Assembly: GCA_016719945.1 (NCBI GenBank)
Contig: JADJYE010000005.1
Span: forward strand, 210,382-274,381
Origin: Polyangiaceae bacterium
Lineage (GTDB): Bacteria; Myxococcota_A; Polyangia; Polyangiales; Polyangiaceae
Length of the DNA: 64,000 bases
Direction: 5' to 3'
A program made the translations under genes and the position numbers. The notes beneath the pieces were generated by a model. That model was not told where the DNA came from. It ran no database searches and saw only the letters and a program-made list of their open reading frames with translations. Each line of letters opens with the position of its first letter. Within the stretch, counting starts at the first letter, position 1. This document shows positions 25,529 to 34,272 of the stretch, piece by piece.

Positions 25529-26479
25529 TCACGCGATCGTCGCAAGCTCACGCTCGAGGAAGGCGGCCTCCTCCTCGAGCCCGTGCTGCGCGCAGAACCC
25601 CTGCGTCCTCTTCAGGTGCACGCGTGGATCCATCTGCATCGCCCACGCGATCTTCGGCAGGCACTCTGCGCACAGCCACAGCGGCGAGCGATCCGTCTCC
25701 TCCAGGCTGTTGGTCCCCGCCTGCACGCACGGATACTTGGTGCAGTGGGGCAGTGAGAACATGTGCCCCGCCTCGTGCACCGCGATCTTCAGCGCGCGAC
25801 GCAGCGCCTCGCGCCGCGCCGCCTCACCCTTCGCTGGATCCCCGAAGCGATGCAGCGACCACACCCCGACGCGCTCGCTGAACGTCGCCTCACCGAACAC
25901 GAAGTTCCAGCCTTCGCCCGGCCACAGGTCGTTCGCCGTGAGCCCGATCAGCGCGGCCGCGTCGCCCGGCAGCTCCTTCGGCAGCACCTTGTCGAGCACC
26001 CACCGCGTCAGCACCTGCTCGGCGCCGTCGCGCTGCCTGCGCGCGTGCTCGGGCGGCGCGAGCGCGATCTGCGCGCCGAGCCTCACCGGCAGCCCGAAGT
26101 GCAGCCCCATGTACTCGGTCGTGAGGGCCACGATCTCGAGGCTCGCCGCCGGCATCGCCCCGAGCGGCGCGACCACGATCGTGCGCCGACTCTCGGTCGG
26201 CAGCGTCGGTTGGCTCACGAGGTACTCCTCGAACGACTGCCCGCCCTCCGGGTGATCGTGCAGCCAATCACCAGGCTGGGGCTTGCCCACCTTCACGTGG
26301 AGCGGCGCTAGCCGATCGCGAATCGGGCGCAGCGCCGCGGGCGACGACAGCGGCACCAGCGCGTCGGACCGCTTGCGGACCTCTCTCCCGAGCCCGAGCC
26401 GGGCGACCTCGCGCGGCCGCTCGCTCGAGCACGCCACCACCGCGGACCCGAGCGCGAGGAGCAAACTTCGGCGCAGCAT
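25529..26479 (-). CDS. Archaemetzincin-like zinc peptidase (M54), lipoprotein
   Basis: 316 residues. The leader LLLALGSAVVACS has a Cys lipobox. The catalytic region reads HEAGHMFSLPHCTKYPC and then, about 20 residues later, CAECLPK: the archaemetzincin pattern HExxHxxxxxHCxxxxC with a CxxC zinc site. The Met that usually follows (CxM) is not at its standard place. Archaemetzincins are compact, mostly cytoplasmic peptidases in archaea and some bacteria; an N-terminal lipoprotein signal is unusual. Activity on aminopeptidase-type substrates is known for human relatives only. Confidence 0.8.
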   Translation of the reverse strand: MLRRSLLLALGSAVVACSSERPREVARLGLGREVRKRSDALVPLSSPAALRPIRDRLAPLHVKVGKPQPGDWLHDHPEGGQSFEEYLVSQPTLPTESRRTIVVAPLGAMPAASLEIVALTTEYMGLHFGLPVRLGAQIALAPPEHARRQRDGAEQVLTRWVLDKVLPKELPGDAAALIGLTANDLWPGEGWNFVFGEATFSERVGVWSLHRFGDPAKGEAARREALRRALKIAVHEAGHMFSLPHCTKYPCVQAGTNSLEETDRSPLWLCAECLPKIAWAMQMDPRVHLKRTQGFCAQHGLEEEAAFLERELATIA

Positions 26480-26528
26480 GCGAAGCTTCGACAGCGACAG
26501 GTGACGCTCGGTTCCCCGAGCGCCACCT

Positions 26529-27281
26529 TCACCTCGACTCGTACACGTTGCCTTCCGGGAGCTCGAACGCCGTCAGGAAGCCGCCCTTGCCCGCGCCCGT
26601 GTCGAGCCCGACCGCGCATGGGCCCGCCCATAGATCGGTCGGGTCGTCGGCCGTGTACGACGACAGCTCCTTCGGCAGCTGCTCCGTCGTCGTGTGCCCG
26701 AACACCACGAGCTTGCCTCGGTAGTTGTGGAAGAAGTCGATGTCGCGCACCCACAACAGCGAGCGCTTCGGCTCCACGTCCTTCGGGTGCGGGAAGGGCC
26801 CGGCCTTGTCGGCCCGCTTGAGCCCCGCGTGCACATAGATCGCGTGCTCGTCCTCGTGGAAGAAGGGCAGCGTGCGCATCCACGCGACGACGTCGGGCGG
26901 GAAGAACGAGCCCCTCAAGATCTCCTTGAACTCGTCGACCGTGGGGATGTCCTCCTCGCCGGGCTGTGGCTGCTTCTTGAACGACCGCAGCGCCTCGTAG
27001 CAGCCGTTCTTGCGCGGCATCACGAACTCGGGCCAGCCCTCGTCGATCACCTGCAGCCACGCGTCCTCGTGGTTGCCGCGCAGCGCGACCACGTGCGCCT
27101 TCGTGCGCGTGGGCAGCGAGCGCACCAGCTTCACCACCTCGCGCGACGCCGGCCCTCGATCGACGAAGTCGCCAATGAAGAGCAGCGTGTCGTCGGCCGT
27201 CATCTTCGGCAGCCGCTTCAAGAGGCGCGTGAGCGCCTCGATATCCCCGTGGATGTCGCCGACCGCGAACGTCCTCCCCAT
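26529..27281 (-). CDS. PP2A-like metallophosphoesterase (PrpA/ApaH type)
   Basis: 250 residues with all the calcineurin motifs at the N-terminus: VGDIHGDIEALTRLL, FIGDFVDRGPAS, LRGNHEDAWLQ, and later YVHAGL and VFGHTTTEQ. This is the bacterial Ser/Thr protein phosphatase / diadenosine tetraphosphatase branch. As the window holds several Ser/Thr kinases, a role in dephosphorylating proteins is possible. It ends 47 bp from the archaemetzincin gene start and begins 7 bp after the SRPBCC gene. Confidence 0.88.
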   Translation of the reverse strand: MGRTFAVGDIHGDIEALTRLLKRLPKMTADDTLLFIGDFVDRGPASREVVKLVRSLPTRTKAHVVALRGNHEDAWLQVIDEGWPEFVMPRKNGCYEALRSFKKQPQPGEEDIPTVDEFKEILRGSFFPPDVVAWMRTLPFFHEDEHAIYVHAGLKRADKAGPFPHPKDVEPKRSLLWVRDIDFFHNYRGKLVVFGHTTTEQLPKELSSYTADDPTDLWAGPCAVGLDTGAGKGGFLTAFELPEGNVYESR

Positions 27282-27288
27282 CGCTTCG

Positions 27289-27777
27289 CTACTTCTTCTC
27301 TTTGACCCAGCGGTTCATGAACACGGCCTCCTTCTCCCAGCCGTCACGGACCTCCTTCTCGGCCGTGCCCTCGAGCACGCCCCCGAGGCCGAACACCTTC
27401 GCCTCGATCGTCGCGTCGCACAGGCGGCGGCACTTGCCCTCGCCCGCCGGCTCCACCTTCACCGTGCCCGACGTGAACAGCTTGTCGGCCATGGTGTTGG
27501 GCGTCATCTTCCAGGTGAACAGGCCCTTGTCCTTGTCGAACGTGCCGAGCTCTTCGTAGCCGAAGCTGTCGCCGAGCAGCTTCGCCACCGGCCCCGGCAG
27601 CGCCATCTTCGGCACCCCGCGCATGCGCCGCTTCGTCTCGCTCTTCTCGAGCTGCTCGAACGACTTGAAGCCGAGCCCCTCGAGGTACAGCTTCTTCGTG
27701 TAGTCGTCGTCGAAGAACACCTTCCAGAACGTGTCGACGTCGCAGTCGATGGTGTGCGTCGCGCTCAGCTTCTTCAT
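27289..27777 (-). CDS. DUF2505 / SRPBCC-fold protein
   Basis: 162 residues from the ATG at 27777 (MKKLSATHTIDCDVDTFWKV). The start, a hydrophobic beta-strand, D-V-D-x-F-W-K-V-F-F-D-D, and the later EVRDGWEKEAVFMNRWV helix match the START/SRPBCC helix-grip proteins of the DUF2505 type, which bind hydrophobic ligands. Seven bp separate it from the phosphatase gene downstream. Confidence 0.7.
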   Translation of the reverse strand: MKKLSATHTIDCDVDTFWKVFFDDDYTKKLYLEGLGFKSFEQLEKSETKRRMRGVPKMALPGPVAKLLGDSFGYEELGTFDKDKGLFTWKMTPNTMADKLFTSGTVKVEPAGEGKCRRLCDATIEAKVFGLGGVLEGTAEKEVRDGWEKEAVFMNRWVKEKK

Positions 27778-27851
27778 GGGTCGGCGGAGCGTACACGGTC
27801 GCTGTTTGTTGGTGAAGCGGCCGACCTGGGGGTGGCGCGACCCACCGAGCC

Positions 27852-28583
27852 TCACAGCTCGAAGTGGTCCTTGCAGGCCCGTCGCTTCCCAAGAAACAAG
27901 CACACCCCCATTCGTGCGTCCTCGATGTGGGCGCACTCGTCGTCGGTGACCGGCTCGGCGTCGGGGTAGAGGACGTAGTGGCCAACGACGTGCCCCTCGA
28001 GCTCCACGACCGTCAGCCGGCCCAGCTCGACGCAGCAGTTGCTGTCGCACAGGGCGTTGTAGACGAGCTGACCGGGGCTCTCGCTCACCACGATCGCCGA
28101 CCGCCAGCCGCGCTCCTGCATGATGCGCGAGCCGAAGTAGAGGTTCTCGTCGGTGTGCTCCGCGAGCGGCTCCCGGACGATCGCCGCGTCTTCGACGCCG
28201 CGCGCGACGAGCAGGTCGTGGAGCGCGTCGGCCTCGCTGAAGGCGTTGTGCACCGCGCCGCCAGACACGATGAAGTGGTCGGCGTACCCGGCGGCGTGCA
28301 AGGCGGCGGCGATGTCGGCGCGCGCGAGCTGGCAGGCCGACGGCGTGCCGTCTTCGTTGCTCGGGCACCCGAGGACCAGCATCGCGTCGTGCTTCTGGGC
28401 GATGCACGCGCCGGCCCGAGGGGGGTCCTCCTCCGGGTTCGGCCCGAGCGGCCCCGGGTAGAGCTCCTGCATCGGCGGCACCTCGCAGCGCTCGGGCCCG
28501 GCGCCCTCCTCGCCTACCACCGACGGGATGGAGCACGACGCCGCGAGGAGCAGCAGCCCGAGCAAAACAGCGAGGCCCTTCAT
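27852..28583 (-). CDS. YdcF/SanA-like (DUF218) lipoprotein
   Basis: 243 residues. Lipoprotein leader MKGLAVLLGLLLLAASC. The DUF218 fold follows: DAMLVLGCPSNEDG, HFIVSGGAVHNAFSEADAL, REPLAEHTDENLYFGSRIM, AIVVSESPGQ. The H-T-x-E-N and SGG motifs are conserved in ElyC/SanA/YdcF proteins linked to envelope polysaccharide precursor metabolism. Its ATG overlaps the stop of the upstream gene (ATGA), so it is the last gene of a coupled three-gene operon. Confidence 0.8.
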   Translation of the reverse strand: MKGLAVLLGLLLLAASCSIPSVVGEEGAGPERCEVPPMQELYPGPLGPNPEEDPPRAGACIAQKHDAMLVLGCPSNEDGTPSACQLARADIAAALHAAGYADHFIVSGGAVHNAFSEADALHDLLVARGVEDAAIVREPLAEHTDENLYFGSRIMQERGWRSAIVVSESPGQLVYNALCDSNCCVELGRLTVVELEGHVVGHYVLYPDAEPVTDDECAHIEDARMGVCLFLGKRRACKDHFEL

Positions 28584-29209
28584 TGGCGGAAGTACCCGAA
28601 GAACGCGATGTGCTGCGCGAAGCCTCCGCCCACGAAGGTGCGCTGCTCACCGGAGGCTTGAACGTGCGAGACCTCGAGCCACGGCCGACCCAAGAAGCTC
28701 ACCCCGAACGCCTCGTTCTTGGTCAACAGCTCGAGGCCCACCTGTGACAAGAATCGCAAGCTCGCGCCGTTCTGGACGCCGCGGTCGTCCTCGCGGAAGG
28801 CCGCCGAGAAGCCGATGCCCGGCCCGCCGACGAAGCGCGCCACGCCCCGGCCCAGGTGGAACGTGAGGTACGCGTCCTGCGTGAGGTAGAACACCTCCTC
28901 GAAGCCGGCCGCGAGGAGCGTCCCCGTGAGCGACGTCGAGAGGTCTACCGAGTACAGCCGGGGCGCGAACAGCTGCACCTCGAACGTCGGCAGCGTCAGG
29001 CCCACCAGCGCCGCGCCCGTTCCGGCGCCGACCCGATGCGGCATCGTGAATAAGGTCGCGCCGCCAACCGTCGGACCATGCGCGCTGCCGAGCCCGACCC
29101 TGCGGCGGATCGGCGCCGGTGGGTCCGCCGCCGCCGGCCGCGCCTGCAGCGCGGCGCTCGCGGCGAGGGCCCCGAGCAGCGCGCGGCTCGAGCGGCGCGC
29201 CCCGATCAA
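28580..29209 (-). CDS. Outer-membrane beta-barrel-like protein, unknown
   Basis: 209 residues from a TTG that overlaps the ArsC-like stop (TTGA at 29206-29209); no better start exists. A signal peptide (ALLGALAASAALQARPAAA) precedes alternating strands such as GATLFTMPHRVGAGTGAALV and a terminal AFFGYFRQ, as in small outer-membrane barrels. No named family recognised. Stop overlaps the start of the YdcF-like gene. Confidence 0.7.
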   Translation of the reverse strand: MIGARRSSRALLGALAASAALQARPAAADPPAPIRRRVGLGSAHGPTVGGATLFTMPHRVGAGTGAALVGLTLPTFEVQLFAPRLYSVDLSTSLTGTLLAAGFEEVFYLTQDAYLTFHLGRGVARFVGGPGIGFSAAFREDDRGVQNGASLRFLSQVGLELLTKNEAFGVSFLGRPWLEVSHVQASGEQRTFVGGGFAQHIAFFGYFRQ

Positions 29210-29568
29210 TCGGCGCTCTTCGCCGCCTGAGCGAAGACCTTCCACGTGGCCTGGTCGTCTCCGACGGTCGCGCGCTTGCCGTCTCGGACGATCGGCGTTC
29301 GAAGCAGCGAGGGGTCCTCGACGAGCAGCTCCACCAGGCGCGCCTCGGTTGGGGCGGCGTATTGGAGCCCCTTCTCCTTCGCGCGCCGGCCGTCCTTGTC
29401 GTAGAGCAGGTGAACGCCGCCCACGGCGCGCGCGACGCTCTCGAGCTCTCCCTTCGAGAGGCCCTTCTCGCGCAGATCGACCATCTGCACCTTGATGCTC
29501 CGATCTGCGAAGAACCGCTGCGCCGCGCGGGTGCCCTTGCACTTGTCCGTGCCGAAGATCTGAATCAC
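29206..29568 (-). CDS. ArsC/Spx-family reductase-like protein
   Basis: 120 residues, thioredoxin-fold ArsC/Spx family. Start MIQIFGTDKCKGTRAAQRFF carries the single N-terminal Cys (C-K-G-T) and the conserved Thr/Arg. The C-terminal half LLRTPIVRDGKRATVGDDQ matches the P-I-V-R signature. Such proteins reduce arsenate through glutathione/glutaredoxin or act as redox regulators (Spx/YffB). There are no ars genes nearby, so the YffB-like role is more likely. First gene of the coupled operon. Confidence 0.82.
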   Translation of the reverse strand: MIQIFGTDKCKGTRAAQRFFADRSIKVQMVDLREKGLSKGELESVARAVGGVHLLYDKDGRRAKEKGLQYAAPTEARLVELLVEDPSLLRTPIVRDGKRATVGDDQATWKVFAQAAKSAD

Positions 29569-29612
29569 GACGCGCAGTCTACAACGACGGCGGCGCCACG
29601 CTCCGATAGGGA

Positions 29613-30425
29613 CTACGCGCGCCGGGCCGCCGCGGCTTCACGGGTGCCCAGCAGGCGATCCCATACCGTGAGCGCCTCGGCGAAGTGCGTGTCGGCGTTC
29701 GCGTGGTGGCGGTTGTGGTGCGTCGACGTGTTGATCGACAGCGGGCGCAAGAGCGTCTCGAGCCCGCGCCAGGCGACGCCGCAGTGCAGGTAGAGGTTGA
29801 GCAGCACGAAGCCCACCACGAGCGTGAGGTAGACCGGGCCGTAGTGGGGCGCCTCGGGGAGGGCGACGAGCAGCACCGGCCAGAACGTGAGCAGCGACTC
29901 GACGGGGCCGACCGCGAAGCCTGCCAGCGGCGTCGGGTCGCGGTAGACGTGGTGACCGCGGTGGAAGCCGAAGAGCAGGCGCGTGTGGAGCAGCCTGTGC
30001 TTCCAATACAGCCACGCGTCGAGCACGAGCAGGCCGCCCAGGTTCTGCAGGACCAGCGCGACCGGGCCGCCCGCCTCCTCGACCGTCCACACCAGGCCGG
30101 TCGGCTGCCCGGCGTTCATCCGCGCGAGCGGCCACGCGAACAGGCAAGCCGCGACCCACGCGGCGAGCGCCGTGTCGCGCGCTCCCCGGCCGACCAGCGC
30201 CGAGCCCCGCCGAGCGCCCTGCAGCCGCCCGACCTGCCGCTCGGAGACCCAAGTCACCACCGCGGCGCCGCCAAGCACCGGCGTCGCGATGATCGCGAAG
30301 CTCTCGACGAGCGCGCCGTACCACGCGCGCCAGCCTTGGCTCGCGAACAGACCCGCTGCGGTGAGCCCGATGACGACAGCCGCGTCTACACCGACGACGA
30401 CCCTGGGCGGGAGCGTGCGTATCAT
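29613..30425 (-). CDS. Sterol desaturase / fatty-acid hydroxylase family protein
   Basis: 270 residues from the ATG at 30425, which has an AAGGAGGAGG Shine-Dalgarno sequence. Multiple membrane helices and the three His clusters of the integral-membrane di-iron family: HRLLH, HRGHH and HHNRHH. Members hydroxylate or desaturate lipids or sterols. The gene is divergent from a TetR regulator, with a perfect palindrome between them, and is probably its target. Confidence 0.88.
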   Translation of the reverse strand: MIRTLPPRVVVGVDAAVVIGLTAAGLFASQGWRAWYGALVESFAIIATPVLGGAAVVTWVSERQVGRLQGARRGSALVGRGARDTALAAWVAACLFAWPLARMNAGQPTGLVWTVEEAGGPVALVLQNLGGLLVLDAWLYWKHRLLHTRLLFGFHRGHHVYRDPTPLAGFAVGPVESLLTFWPVLLVALPEAPHYGPVYLTLVVGFVLLNLYLHCGVAWRGLETLLRPLSINTSTHHNRHHANADTHFAEALTVWDRLLGTREAAAARRA

Positions 30426-30460
30426 TCGACCCCTCCTCCTTGAACAGTGCGACCTAAGAA

Positions 30461-30477
30461 CGTTACACACTGTAACG
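30461..30477. promoter_or_regulatory. Probable TetR operator
   Basis: CGTTACA-CAC-TGTAACG is a perfect 7-bp inverted repeat with a 3-bp spacer, 36 bp upstream of the fatty-acid hydroxylase ATG and 147 bp before the tetR ATG. This form (GTTACA-n3-TGTAAC) is typical of TetR-family operators, so binding by the adjacent regulator is expected. Confidence 0.7.
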
Positions 30478-30561
30478 AACGCGCGACGCGCAGCGCAAGG
30501 GTGCGCTGCGAGCGCCGGAGGATCCGCTCAGCGACGCGGTCGAGGACGCACCAGGGGGCAC

Positions 30562-30585
30562 GATGACCGTCATATGACGGTCATC
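30562..30585. repeat. Perfect 24-bp palindrome made of the dispersed ATGACSGTCAT motif
   Basis: ATGACCGTCAT (30563-30573) abuts ATGACGGTCAT (30574-30584), giving a perfect inverted repeat when the flanking G and C are included. It is 39 bp before the tetR start codon, but the same 11-mer occurs at unrelated intergenic sites. Confidence 0.7.
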
Positions 30586-30623
30586 CCCCCCGCCTCCGCA
30601 TCGCTCTAGGATCGCGGTCCGTC

Positions 30624-31277
30624 ATGGCGAAACGCCCCGCCCCAAAGCCGAAGCGCCCCGTCGGGCTTGCGCGGCCCTCGGCCGAGCTCCGGCGCCGCGA
30701 GCTCGTCGGGCACGCCAACCGCATCTTGAACCAGCACGGGCTCGAGGCGCTGCACGTGACCGCGCTCGCCCAGAGCGCCGGCGTCTCGCGGCCGCTCGTC
30801 TACCGTGTCTTCCCCACGCGGCAGGCGCTGTTCCGGGCGGTGCTCGAGGACTTCGCGGCCGACGTGGGCGAGCGCTTTCAGCGTGCGCTGGTGCGCGCGT
30901 TGCCGGGCACGGCCGAGTCCATCACACGCGCGTTCATCGACGCGAGCTGCGACGCGATCGAGGCCAAAGGCGCGGTGCTCTGGGCGCTGCTCGATCCGCG
31001 CGGCGTCTCCCCCGAGCTCAGCCACATCTCGAGGGAGATCCTCGCGCGGCTGCTGGACCCCTGGAACGATCGGCTCGCCGAGTTCCTGCAGGTGCCGGCT
31101 CCCCGCGCCACGAACCTCCTGGGCATCATCGTCGCCGCGGGTCGAGCTGCGCTCGCAGGCTGGCTCGACGGGACGCTCTCGCGCGACGAGGCCGCGCGCG
31201 ACGCGACCGACGCCGTCACGGGGCTCATGACCGCGTTCGCCGTGAGCGCTGCGAAGCGCGGAGGCCGTGCGCCGTGA
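30624..31277 (+). CDS. TetR-family transcriptional regulator
   Basis: 217 residues. The N-terminal helix-turn-helix (RILNQHGLEALHVTALAQSAG, VSRPLVYRVFPTRQALF) is typical of TetR/AcrR regulators; a helical ligand-binding domain follows (LLGIIVAAGRAALAGWL). It is divergent from the fatty-acid hydroxylase gene. A lipid or lipid-CoA ligand is plausible but not shown. Confidence 0.9.
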   Translation: MAKRPAPKPKRPVGLARPSAELRRRELVGHANRILNQHGLEALHVTALAQSAGVSRPLVYRVFPTRQALFRAVLEDFAADVGERFQRALVRALPGTAESITRAFIDASCDAIEAKGAVLWALLDPRGVSPELSHISREILARLLDPWNDRLAEFLQVPAPRATNLLGIIVAAGRAALAGWLDGTLSRDEAARDATDAVTGLMTAFAVSAAKRGGRAP

Positions 31278-31322
31278 GCTGTCTCGCCTCGGCGCGGCCG
31301 GCTGGCCGGCCCGGCCTCGGGC

Positions 31323-32505
31323 TCACCCCCCCTCGGGTCGCGAAGGCCGCGCCTCCAGCGCCTGCTGGATCGCACGCGAGAGCTGATCCAACGTCGCGGG
31401 CTTGGTGAGCTGAACCGTCGCCCCTTCGAAGTCCTCCGGCGAGCCCGCTGAACGCGATGATCGGGAGACCGGGGTAGAGGGACCGCAGCTCGGCCAGCGT
31501 CGCGGACGCAGGCTGACCGGGCATCGAGCGATCGAGGACGACGACGTCGGCGGGCTCGGCCTTCGCCATTCGAACCCCCTCTTCGCCGGAGCTCGCGCCG
31601 AAGGCGCGGTAGCCGAGGTGCTCGAGCAGCGCGATCGTGGAGCGAAGCACGAAGGGCTCGTCGTCGATCACCAGCACCCTCACGACCGCACCGGCCGCCG
31701 GAGGCGTCGATTCGTGCAGGTCCGCCGCGCCGCAGCGCCTCGACGGCAGGGTGAGCACGAAGGTGGTGCCCACGCTCGGGCTGGACTCACACGTCAGGTA
31801 GCCCCCCTGTGCCTTCGCGGCCGCCCAGGCGGTCGGTAGCCCGAGGCCCGTGCCCCGACCGACCGGCTTGGTCGTGAAGAACGGCTCGAAGATCCGCTGC
31901 CGTGTTGCCTCGTCCATCCCCGCGCCGCGGTCTGCGACGCGGAGCTCGACGTACTCCCCCTGCGCGTCGTCGTGGGCGGCGCGCGCCGCGGCCTCGGGCA
32001 GCGCGTTCGCGCTGACCACCACCGTGCGGCGTGGGCTCTCGAGCTTCTCCACCGCGTCACGCGCGTTGACGAGCAGATTGACGAGCGCCTGCTCGGTGCG
32101 GGCGCCGTCGACCAGCACCTCGCTCGCGGCGCGGAGATCGCCGAGCTCGACGTGGACGAGCTGCCCAAAGGTTCGCACGCACAGCTCGGTGGCGCGGCGC
32201 ACCACGGTCTCGAGCGGCTCCTGAACCCGGTGTGGGTCGGCGCTGCGGCGCGAGAAGAACATGAGGTCCTTCACGAGGTCGGCGGCGCGAGAGGCCGACT
32301 GCAGCGCCTGCTCGAAGAGATCCACGTCGGCCTCGACCCGCTGCTTCGCCAGCTCCAGGACCGGCACGATCGCCGCCAACATGTTGTTGAAGTTGTGCGC
32401 GATCCCCGCGGAGAGCTGCCCGAGCGCCTCCAGCTTCTGCGTCTGCCGCACCTGCTCCTCGAGGCGGGCCACCTTGGCTGTCAGGTCGTCGTCGTTCGTC
32501 GCCAT
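31323..32505 (-). CDS. Hybrid histidine kinase (PAS-less) with receiver domain, frameshifted near the 3' end
   Basis: Start MATNDDDLTAKVARL, then a HisKA phospho-acceptor region LSAGIAHNFNNMLAAIV (His37), HATPase N-box VNLLVNARDAVEK, G-boxes DRGAGM and GTGLGLPTAW, and a receiver domain with Asp in VVVLDRSMPGQ. After PIIAFSG the frame must shift by one base near 31447 to continue as SPEDFEGATVQLTKPATLDQ with stop at 31323-31325; the unshifted frame runs to 31225 in Arg/Gly-rich sequence. With the shift the receiver has its normal Lys (LTKPA) and length. Lacking membrane segments, it is a cytoplasmic sensor kinase. Confidence 0.78.
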
Positions 32506-32595
32506 GAAGTCGAGCGGCCGCGCGGAGCCGCAGGGAGACCGCATCCTACGCTACCTTGAGGGGAAGCCACGCCCCCGAGGGCGTAGACTGGGCCC

Positions 32596-33837
32596 GTGCG
32601 CTACATCGCGTCGGCCTTCGGCTCCGCGGGAGACTTTCTGCCGACGCTCGCCGTCGCGCGAGCTCTGGCGAGGGACGGACACGAGGTCTCCTTCGTCACC
32701 AACCCGTTCCACGAGCACACAGTCCGCGCCGCAGGGCTCGACTACCGAGCCGCGGGCGAGCACGTCCACCTCTATCGGATGATCGCCGCCGACCCGGGCC
32801 TGTTGACCTCACCGCGCGTCGTTCAGGTGATGGCGGAAGATCTGGCGAGGCCTCACTTCGCGGTGACCTATCAGCTGGTCAGCCAGATGCTGCGAGCCGA
32901 GCGCGTCGACGCGGTGATCGGCAGCAACCTGGCGTTCGGGCTGCATTGGGCAGCGATCGCCCGCGGCGTGCCCTCGGTGATGATCGCGGCCACTCCGCTC
33001 CACTGGCTCACGCGCCACGCCCCCGTGCAGTTCCTCGACTTCGAGCTGCCCGCGTCGCTCTTGCCCACCGTGATGGGCGCCACGCGCTCGATCGGCATCG
33101 CCCTCCTCGATCACGCGCTCCGCTCGGTCGCGCGCACGGCCGGAGCGACCACCATCGACCCGTCCTACAGCGCGGTCGAAGCCAAGGTCGCGCTCCACGC
33201 AGGCATGTGGCCGGCCTTGATGCGCCCGCCTTCCAGAGGCGACCTCCCCAACATGCGAGCCTGCGGCTTCGTCCGCGCCGGTCACCTCGGCACGAGCGCC
33301 CCCGACCTCTCGCCGGACCTCGATGCGTTCCTCGCCGCGGGGGAGCCACCGGTCGTCATCGCGCTCGGCTCGATCTTCTCCCTGAGCTCCGACGCCCTCG
33401 TGGCCGACGCGGCCGACGCCTGCGCCGACCTCGGCCGGCGCTGCGTCCTCGTCGGGCCCGCCCCTCGCGAGCGGGCGCTGCCGGAGGGCACCTGCGTCGT
33501 GCCCTACGCCACGTACCACGAGCTCTTCCCTCGCGCCGCGGCGATCGTCACGCACGGCGGCGCCGGCACGACCGGCGAGGCGCTCAAGAGCGGTCGACCC
33601 GCGGTCGTCCTCCCGCTCGCGTTCGACCAGTTCGGCATCTCGTGGCAGGTCGAGCGCCTGGGCGCCGGCGTGCGCGTGCCGAAGCGAGGACGCTCCCGGG
33701 AGGGCATCGCGAGCGCGCTGAGCCGCGCGCTGACAGACGAAGCTGTCGCGACGCGCGCCAGTCACATCGCCGCCGAGCTCCGCGCCGAGCCCGACGGCGC
33801 AGACCTCACCGCGAGGCTCATCACGGAGCTCAGGTAG
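32596..33837 (+). CDS. UGT/MGT-type glycosyltransferase (GT1)
   Basis: 413 residues, GT-B fold. N-terminal RYIASAFGSAGDFLPTLAVA (Gly-rich donor/acceptor loop), and a C-terminal donor-binding motif THGGAGTTGEALKSGRPAVV continuing LPLAFDQ. These are family 1 glycosyltransferases that glycosylate lipids, sterols, carotenoids or antibiotics. No biosynthetic gene for an obvious acceptor adjoins it. It is divergent from the histidine kinase. Confidence 0.85.
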   Translation: MRYIASAFGSAGDFLPTLAVARALARDGHEVSFVTNPFHEHTVRAAGLDYRAAGEHVHLYRMIAADPGLLTSPRVVQVMAEDLARPHFAVTYQLVSQMLRAERVDAVIGSNLAFGLHWAAIARGVPSVMIAATPLHWLTRHAPVQFLDFELPASLLPTVMGATRSIGIALLDHALRSVARTAGATTIDPSYSAVEAKVALHAGMWPALMRPPSRGDLPNMRACGFVRAGHLGTSAPDLSPDLDAFLAAGEPPVVIALGSIFSLSSDALVADAADACADLGRRCVLVGPAPRERALPEGTCVVPYATYHELFPRAAAIVTHGGAGTTGEALKSGRPAVVLPLAFDQFGISWQVERLGAGVRVPKRGRSREGIASALSRALTDEAVATRASHIAAELRAEPDGADLTARLITELR

Positions 33838-33843
33838 CCCGCA

Positions 33844-34272
33844 TCACCGCAGCTTGAGGGACTGCAGCGTGCTCTGCATCCACTCGTCGCAAGCCGTGGC
33901 GTGCGAGAGGCGACAGGCGCCCTGGTACACCATCCACGTCGCGTCGAGCACGCAGTGAAACTCGTGAACGAAGCGCGGCCCGCGCTCCTTGTCGACGAAG
34001 GTCAGGCGGGCCTCTACGCCGCTCACGTCGGGGTACGCGCACTCGGTCGACGACACCAGCTGGAACCCTCGAAGGGATCGCTTGCGCTCGGCGAGGCTCG
34101 ACTCGACGGCGGCCGCCAAGCTCTGGCTCGGCTGCAGCCGCACGCGCTCGATCGTGAGCTCGATCTCCACCCCGGCCTCGGTGACGACCTGCAGGAAGTG
34201 CCGCGTGAGATCGACCAGGCCGCGCACGTCCGCCAGCTCCAGCATCGCTTCATTGCAGTAGTAAGGAATCAT
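33844..34272 (-). CDS. DcrB/DUF1795-like protein of the type VI tip island
   Basis: 142 residues: start MIPYYCNEAMLELADVRGLV, an alternating beta pattern, RGFQLVSSTECAYPDVSG, FVHEFHCVLDATWMVYQGA. This resembles DcrB-domain (DUF1795) proteins, often found next to VgrG and Rhs genes as chaperones or adaptors for effector loading. Its ATG overlaps the stop of the ATPase gene by 4 bp, so it is co-translated with it. It ends just 7 bp from the convergent glycosyltransferase. Confidence 0.65.
   Translation of the reverse strand: MIPYYCNEAMLELADVRGLVDLTRHFLQVVTEAGVEIELTIERVRLQPSQSLAAAVESSLAERKRSLRGFQLVSSTECAYPDVSGVEARLTFVDKERGPRFVHEFHCVLDATWMVYQGACRLSHATACDEWMQSTLQSLKLR

Noticed and set aside
30562..30585. 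24-bp palindrome as the TetR operator
   Set aside because: The same half-site occurs at unrelated intergenic loci, so it is treated as a dispersed element; the 17-bp palindrome is the better operator.
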